Positions 41,062 to 49,193 of a DNA stretch of 64,000 nucleotides are shown piece after piece. The stretch is from the NCBI GenBank assembly GCA_964592645.1, contig CAZQFV010000008.1:87317-151316 (forward strand). Direction: 5' to 3'. Both the position numbers and the translations under genes were made by a program. How positions within the stretch are numbered: the stretch's first letter is position 1; every line of letters begins with the position of its first letter. Origin of the DNA: CAZQFV01 sp964592645. GTDB lineage: Bacteria; Chloroflexota; Chloroflexia; DTKN01. Below the pieces are notes generated by a model. It did not search any database and was not told where the DNA came from. It worked only from the letters and a program-made list of their open reading frames with translations.

Positions 41062-41104
41062 GACTAGGTGTCCTCCGAAAGAATATTAGAAAAACCGAAC
41101 ATGC

Positions 41105-41133
41105 ATTATACCTGAAATCAGGCCCGGCGTCAA
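41105..41133 (-). promoter_or_regulatory. Promoter for the rpsA cluster
   Basis: On the minus strand TTGACG (41128-41133), 17 bases, TATAAT (41105-41110). Only seven bases separate its -35 from that of the divergent lgt promoter. Confidence 0.8.
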
Positions 41134-41140
41134 ATCGGCT

Positions 41141-41169
41141 TTGACAGCTTGCGGCAAAGAGGTTATAAT
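41141..41169 (+). promoter_or_regulatory. Promoter for lgt and downstream genes
   Basis: Perfect TTGACA (41141-41146), 17 bases, TATAAT (41164-41169). The leader to the TTG start at 41192 is about 16 bases. Confidence 0.85.
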
Positions 41170-41191
41170 CGATAAGAAAAGGAGGGTTCTG

Positions 41192-42157
41192 TTGAGTGAA
41201 CAACAGCCCAAGAAGTCCTTTCCCCCATTGTTGCGCTACACGCTGATCGCGCTCGGCCTGGCTTTGTTGGGTTTCGCGGCAGTGCAGGTTGTGCGCGTCT
41301 GGAACGGCGCCGGCGATCCGGTGGCGATCCGCCTGGGGCCGCTGATGGTCCGCTGGTACGGCATCATCCTGATGTGCGGTGCGCTGTTGGGATCGCTGCT
41401 AGGCGAAGGGGAGGCCCGTCGGCGGGGCTGGGACCCCGACCATGTCTGGAACCTCTTGCTGTGGGGGTTGATTGCCGGGGTCGCCGTGGCGCGGCTATGG
41501 TACGTCTTGGGCGCTCCGGACCTGGCGCGCGATCCATTGGCCGTCGTTGGCTTCGTCAACGGCCAGTTCGTCGGCTTGCAAGGGCTGGCGATCCATGGCG
41601 CCCTGATCGGCGCGGTCGGGGCGGCGCTTGTGTATACGGCGGTCAAACGGCAGAACTTTTTCGCCTGGATCGATGTGGGAGCTGTAGGGTTTGTCTTGGG
41701 GCAGGCGGTGGGCCGGTGGGGCAACTTTTTCAACCACGAGGCCTATGGTCCGCCGACTACCTTGCCCTGGGGGCTGATTATTCCTGCCGGTTATCGCATC
41801 TACCCGTACACGGATATGGCGCGATACCCGTTGCAGACCCGCTTTCACCCGACCTTTCTCTACGAGAGCCTTTGGAATTTGGCGGTGTGCGCCTTGTTGC
41901 TCTATCTGAGCCGCCGTTATGAGAAGCGTATGATCCCCGGCGAGGTTTTTTGGCTCTATGGGATGATGTACGGCTTTGGCCGTTTCTTCCTAGAGTTCCT
42001 CCGGACGGACAGCATGCTCTTGCCGGGCAGCCTGCCCAAGTTCCCTGCCGCGCAGGCGGTCAGTGTGGCATTATTCCTGGTATGCGGCGCGCTGTTGGCG
42101 GCCCGGCGGTGGGTCTGGAGGCGCCAAACGTACGCCGAGATTGTAGTAAAGGGGTAA
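41192..42157 (+). CDS. lgt: Prolipoprotein diacylglyceryl transferase
   Basis: A 321-residue membrane enzyme that adds diacylglycerol to the lipobox Cys of prolipoproteins. The start is TTG 41192: the promoter -10 ends at 41169, so upstream in-frame codons are not transcribed, and GGAGGG lies five bases before it. The Lgt signature GQAVGRWGNFFNHEAYG and the later GRFFLEFLRTD are present, with about seven membrane segments. Its presence fits the lipoproteins seen in this window. A small haem-type lipoprotein gene follows after four bases. Confidence 0.97.
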   Translation: MSEQQPKKSFPPLLRYTLIALGLALLGFAAVQVVRVWNGAGDPVAIRLGPLMVRWYGIILMCGALLGSLLGEGEARRRGWDPDHVWNLLLWGLIAGVAVARLWYVLGAPDLARDPLAVVGFVNGQFVGLQGLAIHGALIGAVGAALVYTAVKRQNFFAWIDVGAVGFVLGQAVGRWGNFFNHEAYGPPTTLPWGLIIPAGYRIYPYTDMARYPLQTRFHPTFLYESLWNLAVCALLLYLSRRYEKRMIPGEVFWLYGMMYGFGRFFLEFLRTDSMLLPGSLPKFPAAQAVSVALFLVCGALLAARRWVWRRQTYAEIVVKG

Positions 42158-42161
42158 CGGC

Positions 42162-42458
42162 ATGTCTTCACTCAAGCTGCTGGCCTTGATAGTGGCTGTT
42201 TGGCTTGTGGCGCTGGTTTTGGTCGCCTGCGGTACAGCCGCTGAGACACCCAAGCCCACCGCGGCGGCGGGGTCGCCCGAGACCCTCCTTCAGCAGCGTT
42301 GTGGCACCTCCTGTCACTCCCTGCAGCGGGTCACGACGGCGCAAAAGACCTTGGCCGAGTGGGAGAATACCGTGCGTCGGATGGTGAACAAGGGAGCGAA
42401 GCTGGACGACGCCGAGTTTGCGACCCTGGTCGCGTACCTGGCGGCGACCTACAAATAG
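42162..42458 (+). CDS. Small c-type cytochrome-like lipoprotein with a CX3CH motif
   Basis: A 98-residue protein from ATG 42162, four bases after lgt. The signal peptide ends with LVLVACG (lipobox Cys 23). The mature part resembles a short mono-haem cytochrome c of the type CxxCHSLQRV...W...V..M...GA, with an ending (FATLVAYLAATY) that is usual for cytochrome c. However, the haem motif reads RCGTSCHS, Cys 47 and Cys 51 with His 52, so three residues instead of two lie between the cysteines. If haem is bound, an unusual maturation is needed. Met in RRMVNKGA is a candidate axial ligand. Confidence 0.85.
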   Translation: MSSLKLLALIVAVWLVALVLVACGTAAETPKPTAAAGSPETLLQQRCGTSCHSLQRVTTAQKTLAEWENTVRRMVNKGAKLDDAEFATLVAYLAATYK

Positions 42459-42470
42459 CTTGAGGTCCGG

Positions 42471-44876
42471 ATGACCTCCTTGGTGCGGTCCCGTCCGTTT
42501 CGCTGGGTTTTCGTGTTTCTGGGGACACTCCTTGTTCTCTATGGCAGCTTGGGCCTGCTCCTGAACCTGCACCTGATGGAACGCTTTGCGGAAGGGTTGT
42601 CTTCCTGGCGCGCGGCCGTGCTGGGGGGGCAGTGGGGCGCGTCGCCGGTGTCCTTTTCGGATCTTCCGCCCTGGTTGGAGGCGCTGCGCGCCCACTATGA
42701 TCGGGCCGTGCTGTTGGCGTGGCTGGCGTGGGGTGCCGGCCTGGTGTTGCTGTGGCTGGCGGCCGGCCGGCGCCCTGGAGCGCGGCAGTTGACCAGACCC
42801 CATTGGGATTGGCGCGACCTGGCGGCGCTCCTGCTGTTGGCCGTGGTGCTGGCCGTCGGCGGCGTCCTGCGCGCCCGCTTTCTTCTGCCGGGAGGGGTTG
42901 GTGCTCTCCCGGCCTCGCACTATGACGAGATGGTCTACCTGGAAGCGGCCCTGCTCTGGGTCCGTGGGCTGCGCCCCTATGGTGATTTCTTCCTGGCGCA
43001 TCCCCCCGGCGTCTTGATCGCCCTGGCTCCCGCGGTGGCCTTTGCTCAACGGTGGGGGGGGCTGAACCTGTTGTTGGCCGGGCGCTGGCTGCAGTGCCTA
43101 TATGGGCTGGGGACGGTGGCCCTGCTCTACCTGCTGGGGCGCCGCGTGGGCGGGCGCCGCGCCGGGCTGCTGGCGGCGCTTGTGCTGGCTGTGGATGTCC
43201 AGGCCGTGCAGGTGGCACCGCTGGAGACTGTGGCCAACCTGTCCACGGCAGGGGCCCTGGCTCTTTACCTGGCCGGCCTGTCGACGGCGCGGCGGGGTAG
43301 GCGCTTGTTGCTAGTAGGATTGGCCGGGGCCAGCGCGGCGTTTTCTGCGGCCACAAAGGCCCCTGCGGGCGTGGCTTTGATCGTGTTGTTCCTCCTGGCC
43401 CTGTTGGCATGGCAGTGGCGGGACCTCCTGGCCGGCGCGGCCGGCGCGGCCAGCGCTGTGCTCCCGTTGGGGTGGTTCTTTGCCCGGCCGGCCCTCGGAG
43501 CGTTCTGGCGGCAGGTGTTGGCCTTTCAGGTACTGCGGCCGCAGGAGACGACCTATGCCCGCAACCACCTGGTGCGGATGGCCGACTACCCCGAGTCGCG
43601 CCTCACCTTCCTGCTGCTGATCGGCGCGGTGCTGCTGCTGAGCGCGGTTGCCTTGGCCGATTCATGGCGGGCCGCTGCCGGGCGGAACGCATGTCGGCCG
43701 ACGGGGCCGGGCGCGTGGCTCGTCCCTCCCCTGGTGGTGGGGATCGTGCTGTGGCTGCTGCTCTTTTCCTACGGGCGGGCCTACCATTCCCGGTACTATG
43801 TCCAGTTGATCCTGCCCCTGGCCCTGTTGGTTGCCGCGGCCGGGGGCGAGGTCGCGCCCCGCTGGGTCCGGTGTCCGGCCTGGGGGCGGGCCATGGCGGG
43901 CCTGGGGGCTGTCCTGGGGCTGGCGCTCCTGCTGCCGCAACTGACGCTACAGCGCGCGGCGGCCGAGGGCGTGGTCTATGATCGCAGCTACCAGGTGGTG
44001 AGTGCGGCGTTGCGGGAGGGTGTGCCTCCCGATACCCCGGTGCTGGCCTTGGATCCGGGCTATGTTCTGCTGGCCAACAGGCCGCCGGCCTTTTTGCCCG
44101 ACGGCACGCGCTTGGTCGATGGGGCCGGCCTGATGGTCTACCGGGCGCTGGAAATCGCGGGCCGGAGCGCCGGCGATGTTTTGGCGGCGGCGCGGGAGTC
44201 TGTCCGCGAGATCGCCCCGTGGACTGTCTTTCACCGGCCGGCGGCCCAGGACCTGGTCGTCTCGGCGCTTTACGGCGGCCGGCCGGAGCGCTCATCCGCG
44301 GCGGTGGTGATCGACATGCGCATCGCTGCCGAGGATCTCACGCCGCAGACCCAGGAGTTTTTGCGCGCCCGGGGGCCCCGGCTGGCCTGGGAGCAGTACA
44401 CGGAGGCGATCGTCGTGGAGCGGCGTGCTTTCCTGGCGCAGAGCGTGAGTGGGCTGGGGCTCGTAGATTTCAACATGCGCGCGCTTTCGCCCCAGGGCGA
44501 GGGTCCGGCTGCTCCCCAGGGGGAGACGTTGGAGATCCCTTCTGGAGAGGTCCTCCAGGTTTCGCTCTACTGGTACGTGGAGGACGTGCCCAGCCTTCCG
44601 TTGCGTGTGGGCCTGGAGCTGCGCGATAGTGCTGCGAAGACGGTGGCCCGGCTGGTGGAACCCCCGCACTTTGGCGATCCGCCGGCGACCTCGTGGCAGG
44701 CCGGCTGGGTATACGGCGACCATCACAACCTGCCCTTGTCGGCGGAGGTCCCGCATGGGGAATACGCGCTCTGTGTCGCCATCCTGGAGGTCTCCTCTCC
44801 GCGAGCATTGCCCTGGAGCGTTGGAACGTCGGAGGATGGAGTGCTGTGTATTGGCAGGGTTAGGGTTGGGCGATGA
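42471..44876 (+). CDS. GT39-type (PMT/ArnT-like) membrane glycosyltransferase
   Basis: An 801-residue integral membrane protein with about a dozen hydrophobic segments. The first large extracytoplasmic loop holds the catalytic acidic pair in ASHYDEMVYLEAALLWVRG, followed by YGDFFLAHPPG, the pattern of GT-C dolichyl/undecaprenyl-phosphate-sugar transferases. From about residue 490 to the end a soluble domain of 300 residues follows, with a beta-rich C-terminus (LQVSLYWYVEDVPSLPLRV) like those of other Chloroflexota GT39 proteins. It transfers a sugar from a polyprenyl phosphate donor to an external acceptor. ATG 42471 lies 12 bases after the cytochrome stop. Confidence 0.93.
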   Translation: MTSLVRSRPFRWVFVFLGTLLVLYGSLGLLLNLHLMERFAEGLSSWRAAVLGGQWGASPVSFSDLPPWLEALRAHYDRAVLLAWLAWGAGLVLLWLAAGRRPGARQLTRPHWDWRDLAALLLLAVVLAVGGVLRARFLLPGGVGALPASHYDEMVYLEAALLWVRGLRPYGDFFLAHPPGVLIALAPAVAFAQRWGGLNLLLAGRWLQCLYGLGTVALLYLLGRRVGGRRAGLLAALVLAVDVQAVQVAPLETVANLSTAGALALYLAGLSTARRGRRLLLVGLAGASAAFSAATKAPAGVALIVLFLLALLAWQWRDLLAGAAGAASAVLPLGWFFARPALGAFWRQVLAFQVLRPQETTYARNHLVRMADYPESRLTFLLLIGAVLLLSAVALADSWRAAAGRNACRPTGPGAWLVPPLVVGIVLWLLLFSYGRAYHSRYYVQLILPLALLVAAAGGEVAPRWVRCPAWGRAMAGLGAVLGLALLLPQLTLQRAAAEGVVYDRSYQVVSAALREGVPPDTPVLALDPGYVLLANRPPAFLPDGTRLVDGAGLMVYRALEIAGRSAGDVLAAARESVREIAPWTVFHRPAAQDLVVSALYGGRPERSSAAVVIDMRIAAEDLTPQTQEFLRARGPRLAWEQYTEAIVVERRAFLAQSVSGLGLVDFNMRALSPQGEGPAAPQGETLEIPSGEVLQVSLYWYVEDVPSLPLRVGLELRDSAAKTVARLVEPPHFGDPPATSWQAGWVYGDHHNLPLSAEVPHGEYALCVAILEVSSPRALPWSVGTSEDGVLCIGRVRVGR

Positions 44877-44918
44877 GTGCTGGGGTGTGGCCCCCTGGGT
44901 GTTGTGGAAGGTCTATTG

Positions 44919-45569
44919 ATGGTCGATGAGAGGACTCCTGTTGGGGGCGGCGGCGCCCCGGGGCTTCCAGGGCGGCGGGGGCGTTGGCGGCTTTTTCTGC
45001 GAGAGAACGGCCGCTATCTGCTCTCGGCGCTACTTTCTGCCGTCCTGACGGTTGTGCTCATCCTATTACCTGTGGACTATGGGGCATTGGGCGACTTTGG
45101 CTACCTGGGGATCATGTTGACCTCTGTGTTGGCGAATGCGACGGTCGTTTTCCCGGCGCCGACGATGGCCGCGGCCTGGATCGGGGGGACGTTTCTCATT
45201 CCGCCGCTGGTGGGGTTAGCGGCGGGGTTCGGCTCGACGGTGGGGGAAATGACGGGCTACCTGGCGGGGTACGGGGGGAGCGCCCTAGCCGCGCGGTCAC
45301 GTTATTATGAGCAGGTGCGGCGGTTCGTCGGCAAGTATGGCGTGCTGGGCATATTCGTGTTGGCGGTTATTCCCAGCCCGTTGTTCGATCTGGCGGGATT
45401 GGCGGCCGGGGCGATGCGCATGCGGTTGTGGATGTTTCTGGGGGCTTGTTTTCTGGGCAAGACGTTTCGCTATGTACTGGTGGCCTACCTGGGGCGATGG
45501 GGCAGCAGTTGGCTTCTGCCCTGGTTGAGCGGCAGCCAATTTCCTATGAGAATTGGTCGGTTCGGATAG
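44919..45569 (+). CDS. VTT-domain (DedA/TVP38-like) membrane protein
   Basis: A 216-residue membrane protein. The frame is open from GTG 44877, but ATG 44919 with GGAAGG upstream fits better. Five to six hydrophobic segments surround the VTT core: ANATVVFPAPTMAAAWIGG (reentrant loop) and GKYGVLGIFVLAVIPSPLFDLAGLAAG (in part FVLAVIPSPLFDLAGL), then FLGKTFRYVLVAYLG. Such proteins act as lipid scramblases or flippases, often for polyprenyl phosphate recycling, which would fit the upstream polyprenyl-sugar-dependent GT39. Confidence 0.88.
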   Translation: MVDERTPVGGGGAPGLPGRRGRWRLFLRENGRYLLSALLSAVLTVVLILLPVDYGALGDFGYLGIMLTSVLANATVVFPAPTMAAAWIGGTFLIPPLVGLAAGFGSTVGEMTGYLAGYGGSALAARSRYYEQVRRFVGKYGVLGIFVLAVIPSPLFDLAGLAAGAMRMRLWMFLGACFLGKTFRYVLVAYLGRWGSSWLLPWLSGSQFPMRIGRFG

Positions 45570-45612
45570 GGAAGGCCGGCGGGTCATCCAGCAGGCATAT
45601 CGGAGGTGGGCA

Positions 45613-47226
45613 ATGAAGATCGTTACGACCGAGGAGATGCGTTTAGCGGAAGGATCGGCGGTGGAGGCGGGCGCGTCCTGGGAAGGGTTGATGGATCGAG
45701 CGGGCCGGGCGGTGGCCGATCAGGTGATAGCGCGATGCCGAGCTGCACGTGGGAAGAAGGGCCGGCGGGTGTTGGCCCTGGTCGGGCCGGGGAACAATGG
45801 GGGGGACGCCCTGGTGGCCGGGCGGTATCTGCGGGAGGCCGGCCTGACGGTTGTTGCCTACCTATGGAACCGGCGGGGGTATGAGCAGGACCCTCTTGTG
45901 CAGGCGCTGCTTGGGCAAGGGGGACGTGTGCTAACCGTGGAGCAGGATGAACGGCTGGAGGACCTGCGCGAGGAGCTACGGTGGGCCGACGTGGTGATCG
46001 ATGGGTTGCTAGGGATGGGGTTGGTCCGTCCACTCGAGGGGCGGCTGCGCGAGTTGGTGGAGCAAGTGAACAAGGTAGCGGGTCCATTGGTTGTGGCGGT
46101 GGACCTTCCGACGGGGGTCCATGCCGACACCGGGGAGGTGTTGGGGTGCGCCGTTCAGTCGCACTGCACGGTGACGATGGGGGCGCCGAAGCGTGGATTA
46201 TACCAGTTCCCTGGGGCCGGATGTGCCGGGGAGATCGTTGTGGCGGATATTGGCATTGCCGCCAAGCACCTGGCCGGTGTGCCCGTGGAGTTGGCCGAGG
46301 CAGGGCGTTTGCGGGATATGTTGCCCCGCCGGCCGCCGGACGCGCACAAAGGGACTTGTGGGCGCGTGCTGGTGATTGCCGGCTCGCTGAACTATACGGG
46401 GGCTGCCCTGTTGTCGGCCATGGGGTCCTATCGTGTGGGGGCCGGCCTGGTTACGTTGGCTCCCCCGCGCACGATTTACCCTTTCCTGGCGGCGCAGACA
46501 AAGGAGGTGACCTTTCTCCCGCTGCCGGAGTCGGAGAGCGGTGCTGTCGGCGAGGAAGCGCTCAAGCCGCTGGCGGAGGTTGCCGGCCGTTATCAGGCGG
46601 TGGTGCTGGGCTGCGGCCTGGGGCAGGAGGTTGGCACAGTGGCCTTCGTGCGGCGGCTGCTGCACATGCGCGAGCGCGCCCATCCCGGGATCGGCTTCCT
46701 GCAGCGCGAGGAAATAGACATAAGTTGGGAGTTGCCGCCGGCGGTTCTCGATGCCGATGCGTTGAATGCGTTGGCCGGGGTGCCCGAGTGGTGGAGGTCG
46801 CTGCCTGCCGGCCGGGTAGTTTTGACTCCGCACCCCGGCGAGATGGCCCGGCTCTTGGGGGCATCGCAGGAGGAAGTCCTGGCTTCGCGGATTGCCGTGG
46901 CGCAGCGGGCGGCGACGACATGGCGCCAGGTGGTGGTATTCAAGGGGGCCTACACGGTCATTGCGCACCCGGATGGCCGGGTGGTGGTCAATCCGATGGC
47001 CGTGCCGGCGCTGGCCACGGCGGGGACGGGGGACATCCTGGCCGGCGCGATCGGTGGGTTTTTGGCGCAGGGGTTGAACCCTTTCGAGGCGGCACTGTTG
47101 GGAGTCTATATCCATGCGCTTGCGGGGCAAATCTTGCAGGCCGAGGTTGGGGAGGCTGGTGGGGTGGCCGGTGAGGTACTGGAGCGGCTGCCGGTTGCGT
47201 TGCGGAGGCTACGGGAAGGGGCATGA
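45613..47226 (+). CDS. nnr: Bifunctional NAD(P)H-hydrate epimerase/dehydratase
   Basis: A 537-residue fusion from ATG 45613 after GGAGGTGGG. Residues 1-220 are the YjeF_N epimerase, with GPGNNGGDALVAGRYL and VVIDGLLGMGLVRPLEG. Residues about 235-537 are the ribokinase-like dehydratase, with HKGTCGRVLVIAGSLNYTGA, LTPHPGEMARLLG and the catalytic ATAGTGDILAGAIGGF. It repairs hydrated NADH and NADPH; the dehydratase uses ADP or ATP. A 20-residue insertion (MRERAHPGIGFLQREEIDIS) lies before the AVLDADALN strand. The gene ends its transcription unit, with an inverted-repeat element and a strong terminator downstream. Confidence 0.96.
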   Translation: MKIVTTEEMRLAEGSAVEAGASWEGLMDRAGRAVADQVIARCRAARGKKGRRVLALVGPGNNGGDALVAGRYLREAGLTVVAYLWNRRGYEQDPLVQALLGQGGRVLTVEQDERLEDLREELRWADVVIDGLLGMGLVRPLEGRLRELVEQVNKVAGPLVVAVDLPTGVHADTGEVLGCAVQSHCTVTMGAPKRGLYQFPGAGCAGEIVVADIGIAAKHLAGVPVELAEAGRLRDMLPRRPPDAHKGTCGRVLVIAGSLNYTGAALLSAMGSYRVGAGLVTLAPPRTIYPFLAAQTKEVTFLPLPESESGAVGEEALKPLAEVAGRYQAVVLGCGLGQEVGTVAFVRRLLHMRERAHPGIGFLQREEIDISWELPPAVLDADALNALAGVPEWWRSLPAGRVVLTPHPGEMARLLGASQEEVLASRIAVAQRAATTWRQVVVFKGAYTVIAHPDGRVVVNPMAVPALATAGTGDILAGAIGGFLAQGLNPFEAALLGVYIHALAGQILQAEVGEAGGVAGEVLERLPVALRRLREGA

Positions 47227-47274
47227 ACGGCATGGGGATCTTTGGACGCCATAGCGTCCTCTGCCGCACCCCGT

Positions 47275-47380
47275 CTTCCTAAAAGAAAGAGGGCGCAGAT
47301 TAAAGGTCGGTTGTGCGGGGCTTTGAAAGGCATACTGCGGGGCGGTTTTTTGAAAGGGCTTGCTAAATTCTTTTAGGAAG
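47275..47380. repeat. 106-bp element with 13-bp terminal inverted repeats
   Basis: CTTCCTAAAAGAA (47275-47287) and TTCTTTTAGGAAG (47368-47380) are perfect inverted repeats. The interior is richer in A/T than the flanks and contains two related GCGGGGC...TTTGAAAGG stretches. No target duplication is evident and no protein is encoded. It could be a miniature mobile element or a long-range RNA stem. Confidence 0.55.
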
Positions 47381-47461
47381 TTCGCCTGCCTGGGGGATGG
47401 CCGGTCCCGGAAAAGGCGACATAGACCCTCCCCACCCTCACGATGAGACGGTTCTCACCCC

Positions 47462-47500
47462 AACAAAAGTCTCCGGCCCGAGAGGCCGGAGACTTTTGTT
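47462..47500. terminator. Strong bidirectional terminator
   Basis: A perfect 17-bp stem (47462-47478 with 47484-47500) around CGAGA. The stem has AACAAAAG outer and CTCCGGCC inner parts, so each strand ends in CTTTTGTT. It sits between the convergent nnr and GerMN genes and can end both. Confidence 0.88.
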
Positions 47501-47525
47501 GCCTTGTAAAAAAACCGGTAGCACC

Positions 47526-49028
47526 CTACGGCTCTGGATTCAAAGCCCCGGGCCGCAGATCCCCCCCATAGCTGCCGCCCCAGTGCTCACCTAAACTCTG
47601 ACCATCAACGGAAATGCGCACGGCGGTCACACCGGAATTGTAATCGGCCGTCAGGTTGACCATTGCAAAGAGCAACGACTGCACCGCCAGATCGCGGTCC
47701 GACGCGCCGAGGAACTCACCGCTGAAGTTGACAACTATGGTGTTGCCCTCCCGGCTAATGTTCAGGATACGCGTTCCCGCCGGAAGGGTCCGCATCAGGT
47801 TCGGATGCACCGCGCTCGGCCCCCGGATCGTCTCGCTGATCGCCGTCGTAGCCACCGCCAACGTGCGCGGCACACGCCGCACGATAGGCACCAAGTACTG
47901 CCCATCGGGAGTGGCAAAAAAGAGCATCAGGTTGGTAGCGTCAGCCGGGTTCACATAATAAGGGTCCTCCAGGTTGATATAGGCTGGCCGACCTACAGGA
48001 TCGGCGTTCCCGCTCCCCGGCAAACCTACCGGCACCCCGTTCTTCATAAACTGGACCGCGTCGATATTGCTAAACTCCGTCAGCGCCCAAACTACGCCCA
48101 TCGCCTCTACCGGGCCGGCTCCCAACTCCTCGAAAGTCTGCCCAAAATCGACTTCCAGTGTCGAGCCGCTCACGGCCACCGCATTCAGCGTCATCCCCGC
48201 CGGGATCGTGCGCAATAGGCCCCCCCGCGGCCCCGCGATCATCAACTCCACAGCACGGGTGGCCACACGCTCCACCCAGGGACGACTCTGCCGATACACC
48301 GGGACGTAGTAGGACCGATCCGGACCGAGGAAGTAGAGGGTCGACCACATGGTTTCAGGAGTCGGTGTCACCGTGGGCGCAACGGTCGGACGGGCCGTCG
48401 GCACAACGACTACCGGCGTGGCCGAAGGCGGGGGAACCGGCGTATGCGTAGGCAGCGGCGTAGGAAGCGCCGTCGCTGTAAAGGTCGGCCGCTCCGTAGG
48501 AGGCACATCCGTCGGCCTGCTGGTGGGACGGGCCGTCGGCAATGGGGTGGGGAGCGCCGTGGCTCTAGCAGTAGGCTGCGCCGTCGGCTGAACCGGGGAA
48601 GGCAGAGGGCTTGTCATTACAACCTGTGTTGCCGCCGTCGAGACCGGGGTGGGCGTGCGCGCCCGGGCCGGCAGAACCAGGCCGACGATCACTCCGTAAG
48701 TGGCCAGGATGATTAACAACAGACCAGCCAAGGACAGATAAATGACCCGCTCCAGGGCACTCAGCTTTTGCCAGAAAGCGACAACCGGCGAGACCCGGCC
48801 AGCGCCCCCTGCTCCCCGGCTGGCCACCGGCGTCGGCGGAGCCTCCTGCCCCGCAAAACGTGGACACTCCGGGTACCGATCCCCCAAACAAAACGCCCGC
48901 TGATCAACCTGGATAGGCAGAGGCTCGCCAAAAATGTAACAGCGATGCTCCGGTGTCGGGCTGGCAAAGCGAATCGATCGGGTGTGCTTCAATCCCAGGT
49001 GGGGACAGTGCCGAGACCGGCCTTCCAT
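47526..49028 (-). CDS. Membrane-anchored double GerMN protein with an N-terminal Cys cluster
   Basis: About 500 residues. Two ATGs are adjacent; GGAGG is six bases from ATG 49028 and three from 49031, so 49028 is preferred. Residues 1-58 hold four spaced cysteines (8, 30, 47, 55) in the order RHCPHLGL, EHRCY, AFCLGDRY and ECPRF, and look like a small metal-binding domain. A membrane helix (about 95-118) follows, then a Thr/Pro/Ala-rich spacer of about 110 residues, and two GerMN domains outside (about 225-345 and 355-485, each with a strand-rich core such as LEVDFGQTFEELGAGP). GerMN domains occur in spore germination and envelope proteins. The promoter is near-perfect. Confidence 0.87.
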   Translation of the reverse strand: MEGRSRHCPHLGLKHTRSIRFASPTPEHRCYIFGEPLPIQVDQRAFCLGDRYPECPRFAGQEAPPTPVASRGAGGAGRVSPVVAFWQKLSALERVIYLSLAGLLLIILATYGVIVGLVLPARARTPTPVSTAATQVVMTSPLPSPVQPTAQPTARATALPTPLPTARPTSRPTDVPPTERPTFTATALPTPLPTHTPVPPPSATPVVVVPTARPTVAPTVTPTPETMWSTLYFLGPDRSYYVPVYRQSRPWVERVATRAVELMIAGPRGGLLRTIPAGMTLNAVAVSGSTLEVDFGQTFEELGAGPVEAMGVVWALTEFSNIDAVQFMKNGVPVGLPGSGNADPVGRPAYINLEDPYYVNPADATNLMLFFATPDGQYLVPIVRRVPRTLAVATTAISETIRGPSAVHPNLMRTLPAGTRILNISREGNTIVVNFSGEFLGASDRDLAVQSLLFAMVNLTADYNSGVTAVRISVDGQSLGEHWGGSYGGDLRPGALNPEP

Positions 49029-49060
49029 CATCAGCCTCCTTGTGCCTGATCCTGATGCCT

Positions 49061-49089
49061 ATTATACGGCACGCGCAATGAGTTGTCAA
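49061..49089 (-). promoter_or_regulatory. Promoter for the GerMN gene
   Basis: On the minus strand TTGACA (49084-49089), 17 bases, TATAAT (49061-49066); about 26 bases of leader. Confidence 0.85.
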
Positions 49090-49144
49090 TCATATATCGT
49101 CCATAGACACTTGGCAAACAGCGAGTGCAAAGACGGGGGCAACA

Positions 49145-49153
49145 TGGTATAAT
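49145..49153 (+). promoter_or_regulatory. Extended -10 promoter for the DinB fusion gene
   Basis: TGG directly before TATAAT (49148-49153), 41 bases upstream of the ATG. No consensus -35 at 17 bases (GTGCAA there). Confidence 0.55.
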
Positions 49154-49193
49154 ACAGCCCGACAACTCCCAAGACTGCACAAAGGAGCTCCCA

